Below are positions 54,730-64,000 of a DNA stretch of 64,000 nucleotides, piece after piece. The notes beneath the pieces were generated by a model, which was not told where the DNA came from, did not search any database, and was given only the letters and a program-made list of their open reading frames with translations. Origin of the DNA: Aricia agestis (Eukaryota; Arthropoda; Insecta; Lepidoptera; Lycaenidae); assembly GCF_905147365.1 (NCBI RefSeq), contig NC_056425.1, positions 1,433,501-1,497,500 on the forward strand, in the 5' to 3' direction. Within the stretch, counting starts at the first letter, position 1, and every line of letters starts with the position of its first letter. A program made the position numbers and the translations under genes.

Positions 54730-55290
54730 TATATTAATATTATAATTTTGCAGAGTTTGTTAGTTTGTTTGTTTGTTTAACGCGCTAATCTCAGGAACTA
54801 CTGCTCCGATTTGAAAAATTATTTTAGTGTTAGATAGCCCATTTATCGAGGAAGGCTATAGGCTGTATTTTATCTCGCTAAGGCTAATAGAAACGAAGAA
54901 ATAGAGGAAAATGTGGAAAAAATGGGGGAAATTATTTGAAAGGGCTTATTTGAACGCGCTAATCTCAGGAACTACTGATACGATTTGAAAAATTCTTACA
55001 GTGTTAGATAGCCTATTTATCTAGAAAGGCCATAGGCTATATTTTATTATTCTAAGACTAATAGGAGCGAATAAATAGAGGAAAATGTGGAAAAAATGGG
55101 GGAAATTATATGAAATTGCTTATTATCTTAAGGTTCTTAAGAAGTACTGGAGCAATTTTTATGTTATTTGGCAAACATGAAGAATAGATCACGTTAAGGG
55201 ACATAGGCTATTTTTTTGCGGAATAATGTACGGTCGCGTGAAATTCCTAAATTACGCAAGCGAAGCCGCGCGGAACATCTATATATTATA
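54730..55290 (+). repeat. Dispersed repeat with internal duplication
   Basis: The block CTCAGGAACTACTG..GGAAAATGTGGAAAAAATGG occurs twice in tandem (about 54790-54930 and 54960-55110), then the usual GCGAAGCCGCGCGGAACATC end. Confidence 0.6.
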
Positions 55291-56272
55291 ATAAAATCGT
55301 AGGAAAGTCAATGCTGTACATTGAATATTTTTGTACAATAAATAATACTTGGGACGTGATCTATTATACTAACGCGGACGAAGTCGCAGGCAACAGCTAG
55401 TAAGTTATAACAATTCTAGAACTATATGCGTAAAACCAAACCAGTCCCATAAAACGCTAAAATCATGTCGCCCCTACTACTAATACGCGACTCGGCATTT
55501 TCTTGTTTACCGTGTAACTTGCTATCTTGCGTTCTATATTTTGTGAAACAACTCCAAAAACTGAAGAATAATTATTTTAGAAATTATTTATCGTCAATAA
55601 ACTTACTTAGTTATAACTGAGCAAATATGCCCAAAATAAGTCAAAAAGATATAATTAGTAGGTACATAATAATATGATCATCATCGCCTATTCTTATTTT
55701 ATATTGCAACTTAATTATTAAGTAATAAATATTAAATCTACGTAATATAGACTTTCATGATAGCTATTTGCTCGCAGGCTATTTCATTATTCAACGGGCT
55801 TTGGCCCACCACACATTCCCACCACTGTATCTCCTGTGTCGCCAGGATCGACAGCGGTATCCAACCACGAAAACCCTTTGATATTATGATCTCGAGGGAC
55901 ATGCTAAAGCTGTCTTGGGTGCCGCAAAGAAATGCTTGCAGGCTTACACTCTAAACTTTTAAAAGCTCTCAGCGGCGGATTTATAAATAGGCAGTTAGAG
56001 GCCACGGCCTAGGGGCGGCAGCGTTCATAGAGACCCTACAGATAACGTACATGGGGCGGTGGAAATAGAGTGACCTACTCTCATAGAAAATATAAATTCG
56101 GCACTGATAGCGCCCGAACCAATGGGAACCCCTGGTTTAATTGAAACCAAGCTAGGTACGAACTATGAAATTAGCCCTAATTTCTAAATTAATCTAGAGT
56201 TGACTATGAAACTTTTGAACGAGAAATGCCCCGACATCCATGAATTTGCCCATACAAAAATAAAAACTCTAA
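55291..56272. other. Intergenic, no gene supported
   Basis: The ORF at 55757-55954 on the plus strand reads smoothly but has no domain I recognise; it might be a decayed transposon scrap. Otherwise AT-rich sequence. Confidence 0.4.
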
Positions 56273-56387
56273 GGGTCGATTCACACCGGAATGGCAGCGC
56301 GCGGCAGCGAGGCGAGCACTTTCAGCGTCATATCATTTTAAATGATATGACGCTGCCGCGCGCTGCCATTCCGGTGTGAATCGGCCC
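56273..56387. repeat. 115-bp MITE flanked by TAA
   Basis: GGGTCGATTCACACCGGAAT and inverse form the arms. TAA lies on each side (56270-56272, 56388-56390). The motif GGAATGGCAGCGC and CTCGCCTCGCTGCC-like centre are shared with 9701-9773. Confidence 0.75.
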
Positions 56388-56566
56388 TAAATATCCCTAA
56401 TTAAATAAAAATAAAAAAAACCTCTTCCAACACTGCTACTTTCACAGTGAACTCTATAATTTAACACTTGACATGTCCTAAAGTTATTTTGTTTTGTTAC
56501 CCTGCAGAAGTCTATAAAATTAATTCAAAACGTAATTTTAATTATATTTTTATTTTACGTGGTACA

Positions 56567-56867
56567 GCCATGATTCGGCACGAATGGGCCGGCTCGACCG
56601 GAGAAATACCACGGGCTCAAAGAAAACCGGCGTGAAACAGCGCTTGCGCTATGTTTCGCCGAGTGAGTGAGTTTACCGGAGGCCCAATTTCCTACCCTCT
56701 TCTCTATTCCCTTCCTTACCTTCCCTACCCTCTAATCCTATTCCCTCTTAAAAGGCCGGCAACGCACCTGCAGCTCTTCTGATGTTGCGTGTGTCCATGG
56801 GCGACGGAAGTTGCTTACCATCATGTGACCCGTTTGCTCGTTTGCCCCCTTATTTCATAAAAAAAAT
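56567..56867 (+). repeat. SINE-like repeat, near full length
   Basis: Complete order from ACGTGGTACAGCCATGATTC to the A-rich tail. It lies about 500 bp upstream of the promoter of lipase 3. Confidence 0.8.
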
Positions 56868-57351
56868 CGTTTTATTCTATTGTTATAATTAATATGTTAC
56901 ATACTATTTAGTATCGCTTGGATTGGATCTAGAGCTTAGGATGCGTTTACACACGCTCTATAAAATTGATAGAACTTAATTAATGAAATCCCGGGAAATG
57001 AATTATAAATAAATTAATTTCCTATTCTGATTATTTAGAAAGTGTAACAATTAAAATAACTACATTTTCTTAATTAATTATTAATTTATACAAATAATAC
57101 AATATCTGCCTAGAAACGAAACGGCATAAGTAGTTAAAATCTGATAAATCCTTAAATTAAAAATATAAACGTAGATTATTGTACTTTCAAGCAGTTTAAA
57201 TTACTTAAATTATTTACTCTACATTAAAACATTTGATAGCAAAGACCAGACAGTAAAATTTTAACTTTAGCAAATAACGAATATGTGTAAACGCGCCTTT
57301 ACTATTCACTCGTCTAGGCAAAGCAAAGTGTCGATTCTGCATTATCGTGTG

Positions 57352-57359
57352 TATAAAAG
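57352..57359 (+). promoter_or_regulatory. TATA box of lipase gene 3
   Basis: TATAAAAG, 35-42 bases before the ATG at 57394, implies a very short leader and selects this ATG over the earlier in-frame codon at 57283. Confidence 0.65.
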
Positions 57360-57393
57360 CTGTGGACAGCGATCGGACAGCACACTCCACACC

Positions 57394-58869
57394 ATGAAGA
57401 CCGCTCTGGTGCTCCTCTGCCTCGCCGCCGGCCAGGCCGCCGCCAACATCTTCCGGACCCATCGGCGCCAGAACGACTGGATCGTCCAGCCCTACGACTA
57501 CTACAAGAACATGCCCGAGTCCTCCCGCTCCTCCGAGGAGAGGGGCTGGGACGTGTACTCCGCCGTCATCGCCGACGTCGACTCCCTCCGGAACAATCTG
57601 ATCCTGCAGGGCGTCCCGGCGATCTACCGCGACTCCTCCGAGCACATATTCGATGAAGCCTTCGAGACCATGAGACACATCGACGAGGACACCAAGCGGA
57701 GGATCCACCATGTCTTCGGATCGGGCTGGACCGAGGAGGCCGAGCTCAACGCGACGCAGCTGCTGAAGAAAAACGGCTACAGGGTCGAGGAGCACGTCGC
57801 CATCACCGCCGACGGCTACTACCTCACCCTCATCCGCATCAGGGGCAAGACCGGCGAAGAAATTAAAGAGCACAGGCCCGCCGTCCTCCTCGTCCACGGC
57901 TTGCTCGGCAGCGCCGATGACTGGCTGCTGCTCGGCCCCGGCGAGTCCCTCGCCTACCAGATGGTCGACGCCGGCCTCGACGTGTGGCTCGGCAACGTCC
58001 GCGGTAGCCGCTACTCCCGCCGCCACGCCGCCAAGCACCCCGCCCAGCCCGACTTCTGGCAGTTCGCCGTCGACGAGATCGCCGCCCACGACCTGCCCGC
58101 CATGATCGACCACGTGCTGCGAGAGACGCAGCAGTCGCAGCTGTACTACGTCGGCCATTCGGCGGGCACCACCGCCTTCTTCGCGATGGCCTCCGCGTAC
58201 CCCGAGCACGGGCGCAAGGTCGCCATGATGCACGCGCTGGCGCCGACGGTGTACATGCGGCACGCGCGCAGCCCGTTGCTCCGCATGATATCGCCCGCCA
58301 GCCGCTCCTACGAGTGGGTCACCAGGGAGCTCGGCCCCGGGGAGTTCCGGCCCAGCGCGCGCCTCGTGCGCTCGGTCGGGGGCCGGATGTGCGAGGAGGC
58401 GGTCGGCTGCGAGCACGTCTGCGGCAACATCAACTTCGTCATCGCGGGCGTCGACACGACCGGCCTGGTGATCGAGAAGCTGCCGGTGATCGCCCGGCAC
58501 CTGCCCGCGGGCGGCTCCACGCGCCACATCAAGCAGTTCGGGCAGGCGGTGGCTGCGGACGAGCTGAGGAAGTACGACTACGGGTCGGAGGTGAACATGA
58601 AGGTGTACGGCCAACCGGAGCCGCCGAAATACAACATGACTGACGTCCAGGTGCCCGTGGCCATCTACTACAGCGAGGAAGACTGGCTGGCGCACCCCGC
58701 GGACGTGGAGAGGCTGCACGGCGAGCTGCCCGATGTGCGCGACTTCTACAAGGTCCCCGAGCAGCACTTCGGCCACATGGACTTCCAGTTCTCCCAGAAG
58801 ACGTCGGTCATCAACCAGAGGGTTGTCGACACCATCGTCAAAGACCACATGTCCAGTAACAAGTATTAG
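57394..58869 (+). CDS. Acid-lipase-family lipase 3, secreted, intronless, GC-rich
   Basis: 491 residues in one exon. The signal peptide (1 to about 18, LVLLCLAAGQAAA) is followed by a distinct N-terminal extension of about 90 residues with an Arg/Asp-rich composition. The catalytic part has HGLLGSADDW, GLDVWLGNVRGS..S and the triad S256 in GHSAGT, D430 in SEEDWLAHPADV and H461 in HFGHMDF. The Ala after the nucleophile replaces the usual Gln. Codon third positions are strongly G/C, unlike the flanks and unlike lipases 1 and 2, and an antisense ORF of 544 codons results from that bias. AATAAA at 58975-58980 closes the transcript. Member of the same family as lipases 1 and 2 but clearly diverged; substrate not determinable. 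Confidence 0.92.
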   Translation: MKTALVLLCLAAGQAAANIFRTHRRQNDWIVQPYDYYKNMPESSRSSEERGWDVYSAVIADVDSLRNNLILQGVPAIYRDSSEHIFDEAFETMRHIDEDTKRRIHHVFGSGWTEEAELNATQLLKKNGYRVEEHVAITADGYYLTLIRIRGKTGEEIKEHRPAVLLVHGLLGSADDWLLLGPGESLAYQMVDAGLDVWLGNVRGSRYSRRHAAKHPAQPDFWQFAVDEIAAHDLPAMIDHVLRETQQSQLYYVGHSAGTTAFFAMASAYPEHGRKVAMMHALAPTVYMRHARSPLLRMISPASRSYEWVTRELGPGEFRPSARLVRSVGGRMCEEAVGCEHVCGNINFVIAGVDTTGLVIEKLPVIARHLPAGGSTRHIKQFGQAVAADELRKYDYGSEVNMKVYGQPEPPKYNMTDVQVPVAIYYSEEDWLAHPADVERLHGELPDVRDFYKVPEQHFGHMDFQFSQKTSVINQRVVDTIVKDHMSSNKY

Positions 58870-58974
58870 GTTGAGTTTGGCCCGTGTTAATAGTAGAGTA
58901 AGTTAGGTTATGTTATGTTTACGTCCGTCCAATGTTATGCCGATGATGAAGCTATGTTATGAGATTGTGAGATA

Positions 58975-58980
58975 AATAAA
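58975..58980 (+). terminator. Poly(A) signal of lipase gene 3
   Basis: AATAAA 106-111 bases downstream of the stop codon, followed by AT-rich sequence. Confidence 0.65.
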
Positions 58981-59252
58981 TTATTTTAATTATTATTATT
59001 TATGCCTCTCATTTTATTCCATTGATAGAATAAAACTTAAATATAACTTAAATAATACTATATACTTAAATATAACTAATTAATTTCATAAATTCAGACA
59101 AAATATTATAATATATTACTTACTTATACAAAATCAATTTAATTATGTCAAGACATCTCAATATTTTTATAGTTTTAAAAATTTGTAAGTAATAGCACTA
59201 ATATACCAAATAATATACAGGGTGTAACAAAAATAAGTGATAATATTTTAGG

Positions 59253-59397
59253 GAGTTCACTGTGAAAGTAGCAGCGCTGAAAGACCAAAAATTTTTTTCA
59301 CTTTTGTATGGGAAAACTCGTGACGCTCGGGCCCTCGCCCATACAAAAGTGAAAAAAAAAATCGTCTTTCAGCGCTGCTACTTTCTCAATGAACTCT
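59253..59397. repeat. 145-bp fold-back element
   Basis: GAGTTCACTGTGAAAGTAGC and inverse form arms of about 60 bp, continuing through CAGCGCTGAAAGAC and CACTTTTGTATGGG. Related scraps occur at 52714-52745 and 56425-56455. Confidence 0.7.
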
Positions 59398-59747
59398 CTA
59401 CAAGGAACACGTACACACCCTAAAGTATTCGCGATATTACTATATATATCACGTATATCGCGTCAACAAAATGTAAAATACATAGGAAAAAAATAAAAAA
59501 GTAAAAATATGTCCTCCTCCTTTTTGGAAGTCGGTTAAAAAGTAGCCTAAGTTACTTCTTATTACATCAGCTATCTGCCAATAAAAGTCCCGTTCACTTC
59601 ACATAAAATCGTAATTCGTAGCTAAAAATCCTATAAATTATGGTCTTAAAAGTTAAATTACTTTGTGTTATAGTTTTTGTAATATTGTGTTAGTAGTACT
59701 TAACACCTCTACATACTATTATCTTATATCTTTAAACGAGCAATTCT

Positions 59748-59749
<2 letters not shown>

Positions 59750-59797
<48 letters not shown>
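59750..59797. repeat. (TA)24 microsatellite
   Basis: Uninterrupted TA run of about 48 bases. Confidence 0.95.
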
Positions 59798-59800
<3 letters not shown>

Positions 59801-60820
59801 GGATACGATTTTCATGAAATTTGGTATATAGGGGGTTTCGGGGGCGATAAATCGATCTAGCTAGGAATCATTTTCAGAAAATGTCTTTTTATTCGTGTTT
59901 TATCGATAATCGATAAACTGAAAAATATGACTCTTCCTGACATCTATTGGCGAATAATAGTACTATTATGTGAGCAACTAATTGTTTTAACGACCAGCAG
60001 ATGGCGTTATTAAGTAATACGAAGTCAATGAGTGTTTGCTATACCGAGCAAAGCTCGGTCATCCACGTACTAGTAATTAGTATTAGTATCTTTATATAGT
60101 AGAGTTTTCAAGTTCTCTAGAACTCTAGAATTGTTAATGTCGATACCAAAGAACTTTTTGTACAAGAATTTTCCATCAGAATTTGGATGCATCATGCAGG
60201 ATGAATTTCTGCCGCTCTCAGAGATATAATATTATTTTAATAATTACTTAAGTACTTAACAAAATTTATTTAATGAACATTTTTACAACAAATGTATGGA
60301 GATTATAACAAAAGAACAACGAATATTATTGGCATACCTAAACTTACAAGTACATTAATATATTATAAAATGTCGTATTTTGGTGTAGGTACACCACAGA
60401 TTTTCTGTTCTGAGGTGTACACCCTTATTAGTTACTAGCTGTTGCCCGCAACTTCGTCCGCGTGAATGTATGTTATTAAAATCGAGATTTAGGAAATTGA
60501 ACACCCATCTACGACTATTTTATTTGGATCTATATTACACACGAAATTTTTAATTTACATCAAGGACCCAGGAAACTTGAACCTCAGATACTTATCGTTC
60601 TGAAAAATCCTTTCTTCGAAGACTGCTTGGCGTGGACAGGGGATGGGGGCCACAGGACAGGGGAAAGGAACATGTGACGGAGATAGAGGATAGACTTCAG
60701 AAGACGGGATTTAATGTAGGCCTCTTTAACCTACCTCTTATTCTCAGATTCATAATCTTCAATTAAACTACAATTTCGGGGAGTTTCTTTAATACCACTA
60801 CTTATCAAGTGACCGTTTTC
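59798..60820. other. Intergenic, no gene seen
   Basis: Contains short repeat scraps (CTAGCTGTTGCCCGCAACTT near 60436) but no exon or RNA gene. Confidence 0.45.
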
Positions 60821-61230
60821 AGGGTTCCGTACCCGAATTGTAAAAACGGGACCCAGTCTGTCTCCAGGCTGTATCTTAAGAACCGTTATAGCTAGAGTTC
60901 TGAATTTTTTACAGATTGTGTATATCTGTTGCCGCTATAACAACAAATACTGAAAACAAAATAAAATCAATATTTATGGGGGGCTCCCATACAACAAACA
61001 TGTTTTTTCTGGCCTTTTTCGCTCGATATCAATAATGACAACAGGCAGGCATTTGAAATTTTCACAGAATCCTTAATTATAGGTGTACTTTAATTATTAA
61101 CAATAAAATTAGAGTATAATTAAAATTTAAGGGGGGCTCCCATACAAAAACACAACTTTTGGCCTATTTTTTCTCTATATCGGTACGGAACCCTTCGTGC
61201 GCGAGTCCGACTCGCACTTGACTGATTTTA
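60821..61230 (+). repeat. Dispersed GGGTTCCGTACC repeat, near complete
   Basis: CAGGGTTCCGTACCCGAATT through two GGGGGGCTCCCATACA blocks to GGAACCCTTCGTGCGCGAGT and CGACTCGCACTTG. This copy shows the full order of the family. A minus-strand scrap lies at 61960-62030. Confidence 0.7.
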
Positions 61231-62177
61231 TTGTAAACATGGCATCAAATTCGGGCAATCTATACAACAAAAAAATAATTTTGAAATTCTGACCACAAAC
61301 AGCAAAGTAAACATTAACTCCTCCTTTTTTGAAAGACGGTTAAAAAAAGTATCTAAGATGTTGACCAGGGATGTAAGGTATCATCATGCCAAATTTCATT
61401 GAAATCGGTCCAGCGGATTCAAAGATTAGCCTGTACAAACAGACAAACAAACAAACAGAGAAACAAAAATTTCAAAAACAGTTAAAATGCGTTGAACTAT
61501 TACTCTTCTACTATGCCCCTGACTCGTTTTTTCAAGTTTATTTTCAATGTACAAAAATTTTACCCCTACGATTTTATTATAAGTATAGATTTTCCTGTTC
61601 TGAGGTGTACACATATGAAACATACGCCAAGCCAATAAATAGAGAAGTTCATAAGAATGTTCATAAACAATAAATACTCTTTGACAAAATGTCGTAAATA
61701 ATATAAGTAAGCAAGTACCTACTTTCTGAGTTTGAAAATGTAAAATAAATAACATCGGGTAAGTACTTATAGAACCTGAAATATTTCCAAAAGTATATGA
61801 ATTTACGACATTTTGTCAAAGAGTATAATTTTTTGTTTGTAATTATTTTCTCTGCCGATTGACGTATATATTATGTTTCATAGTTTTACACGAAAATATA
61901 CCATTTTAAGTATGTTAGTACTTAAAACTAATTAATTATGCCACGCTCCATACAAAAAGGATCGGACAGACGGACAGACGGAGTCTTAGTAATAGGGTTC
62001 CGTTTTTACCCTTTGGGTACGGAACTCTGAAAAAATATAAATTCGGCCCTCCTGAGAAGCCCAAAAACACCAAATCTTCTTTTGAAATTTAGGGGACCCT
62101 AAATACGGCGTACTTATATAATACATAAAATATATACTTAGGTTTGAAGGTTTCCGTAGAACGGATAGTAATCAGGA

Positions 62178-62194
62178 CCCCCCCCCCCCCCCCC
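62178..62194. repeat. 17-base poly-C run
   Basis: Uninterrupted C run in otherwise AT-rich sequence; length may be affected by sequencing error. Confidence 0.8.
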
Positions 62195-62817
62195 TTTTAT
62201 ACGCCCATGGCCCTAAATATTATAAGTATATTTAATACAATATAGCACCCGCAACTCGTTGCGCCTAAATTGTCCCACGGTAACCTGCACATTTATCCGA
62301 AACAAAAACTATCGTACAGGATGTATCATGTAGCTAAATTTTACTAAAGTTCATCAAAATGGATTTTGATTAACTTTAGTATTAATTATATAGATAATAA
62401 GATACAAGAAACGTAAATAAATGTAATTATCTTAAAGTATACTATAGAATATTAATACTTAGATAATTCATACTAAAGTTCATCAAAATCCATTCCAAAT
62501 TTCAATTCCTCGAGGTAACAGACTTGTAACAGACAGACAAACAGAACTTAGTAAAATGAGGATTCTCTAGTTTGCTCTACTTTATATATTTGCCATGAGT
62601 CACAGGATTCTTAATATTACCAAATTCCTTAAGGAACTCGACTGATGATGATGAATGTGGCAAAATATGTAACGTGCCTAGCCTATCGAATAATGATTAA
62701 GTATTAATTTTGTTTAGTGTTGGTTCCGTATGTTTTATAGAGTAGGTACTATTTCGTATTTACTGATAACAAGACGTCTGACACATTTTAAGCATACTTT
62801 TACCGAGTTAGCCATCT

Positions 62818-63404
62818 ATACTAATATTATACTTGATGCGAAATTGTGTCTGTATGTCTGTTACCTCTACACGCTTGAACTACAGAATCGACTTTGATAG
62901 GTATGGTCCTTGATATACCTTGAGTCCCGGGAAAAGATATCTAAAGCTGCGAGTCCACTGCATCGGAATCGGAGCGTACGGAGCGTCGTCATTTACGAAA
63001 TGCCGATGGGGTGCGTCCACTGCATTCGGTTTCCGCATCGGAAATTTAGTTATGAATGTATAATATTATATGAAATGTGTGCGTTAACGCTTTGGAGTTA
63101 AGGTTGGATTTGCTAAGTTCAGTTTTGATACTTTGTTTCGATGCGCTTTGACTCTGCACTAAATATATAAATTGAACCATAGACGCGGCTGCGGATGACG
63201 TCATCGGCATAAATTCCGGTCTCAGGCGCAGAAATGCCGATCCAGTGCACGCAGTACCATACAAATCAATACAAAGCAACAAATCCGTACGCTCCGATTC
63301 CGATCCAGTGCACGCGCAGCTTAAGGATACTTTTTGTCCCGCAAAATGTACGATTTCTGCGCGATAAACGAATTTTGGCGCAACAATTGCGGTTGACATC
63401 TATA
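62818..63404 (+). repeat. Dispersed repeat split by a MITE
   Basis: CTATACTAATATTATACTTG, CTGT tract and GAGTCCCGGGAAAAG before the insert; GGATACTTTTTGTCCCGC and GCGCGATAAACGAATTTTGG after it. Joined, these give the normal order of the family. Confidence 0.7.
62945..63321. repeat. 377-bp MITE inserted in a repeat, TAA-flanked
   Basis: Ends AGCTGCGAGTCCACTGCATC and inverse match for about 38 bp through GGAATCGGAGCGTACGG. TAA occurs on both sides (62942-62944, 63322-63324). The host repeat is cleanly interrupted. The interior holds GCCGATG..GTGCGTCCACTGCAT, a second partial inverted motif. Confidence 0.8.
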
Positions 63405-64000
63405 GTATTTTTAACTTACTTCCAAAAAGAATGAGTTTACATATAATGTTCGGCTGTATATATACTTTTATACATTATATAGAAATGCATTAGCTGTACA
63501 CAAGCTGTACTTACATAAAATAAACTAAGAAAAGTAAAGTCAGATCTCTGCCTGCGGAATCCTAAAAACTAGATGTGCGTTTGACCCAAAATTATTGCTG
63601 ACATACATACACGATCACACGTGTTGATCGACCACTAATTATGATTAACATTAAATGTGTTGTTTGTTTGTATATCGGAATAACTCTTATTTAAGATTAT
63701 ATATAATTATGTCTGTAAACTGTTAAATGGCTTTGAAACAACTTCAAAAATTTCGTGTTTTAGGCTGAAACATTATTTAATACCTCCATAATATTTACGA
63801 ACAATAAGTTAATTACTTCTTATTAATAAGCTAAAACTAACTTCACTCTTGAGCTCTACCCGCGTTTTACAGTCCCACTCCCATTAAAAAAATTAACTTT
63901 TTCGGGAAAAAAATGTATCAAATTGTCATTGTAAACAACATGTTACACTGAAACTTTGCAATAAAATAGACAAGTAAATCCAAATGTTTCATGTAGTATA
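63405..64000. other. Intergenic, nothing recognised
   Basis: AT-rich, with no exon-like ORF or element ends before the window edge. Confidence 0.5.

Noticed and set aside
55757..55954. 65-codon ORF as a small gene
   Set aside because: No recognisable domain, promoter or poly(A) context; kept only as a note in the gap entry.
57214..58848. 544-codon antisense ORF over lipase 3
   Set aside because: Shadow of a GC-rich gene; no domain, no promoter, and composition typical of reversed codons.

Overview
The window is nuclear DNA of an insect, very probably a moth or butterfly (Lepidoptera). The genes are split by short GT-AG introns, base composition is AT-rich outside exons, and the intergenic space is packed with short dispersed repeats that I recognise as typical of lepidopteran genomes: GACA/CTGT-bearing repeats, tRNA-headed SINEs, TA- or TAA-flanked MITEs and mariner elements. 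There are no prokaryotic signals (operons, Shine-Dalgarno sites, CRISPR). I cannot name the species.

Layout. 1-16.5 kb: no host gene seen; a full-length mariner element, many MITEs, SINE-like copies and a Harbinger-derived element carrying a transposase fragment. 16.6-18.4 kb (+): a two-exon gene for a NEDD1/Grip71-type WD40 protein (gamma-tubulin ring complex recruitment). 21.1-28.1 kb (+): an eight-exon gene for nucleoporin Seh1, whose introns hold a second mariner, several MITEs and SINE-like copies. 41.5-31.0 kb (-): an eight-exon AMPK-related protein kinase, convergent with seh1 and reconstructed here exon by exon; the intron before its last exon contains a tandem array of 17 copies of a 132-bp unit made of the end of the preceding exon plus the start of the intron. 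A third, intact mariner lies in another intron of the kinase. 43.9-58.9 kb: three intronless secreted acid-lipase-family genes (+, -, +), each with a signal peptide and complete Ser-Asp-His triad. 58.9-64 kb: repeats only.

How the genes relate. NEDD1 and Seh1 are both beta-propeller proteins with mitotic roles, but nothing in the sequence ties their expression together. The kinase has an LKB1-type activation-loop threonine and a UBA-like segment after the kinase domain. The three lipases form a local paralogue group; two are close relatives placed tail to tail, and the third is diverged and very GC-rich. They are likely digestive or extracellular lipid hydrolases.

The most unusual structure is the 132-bp exon-intron array at 32.1-34.3 kb. 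Each unit carries a splice donor in the same phase, and 132 is a multiple of three, so choice of donor could in principle lengthen the kinase C-terminal to its catalytic domain in 44-residue steps. Other useful structures are MITEs nested in repeats with recognisable empty sites, a 1.5-kb inverted-repeat element containing a 404-bp fold-back, and three nearly identical mariners that point to recent transposition.
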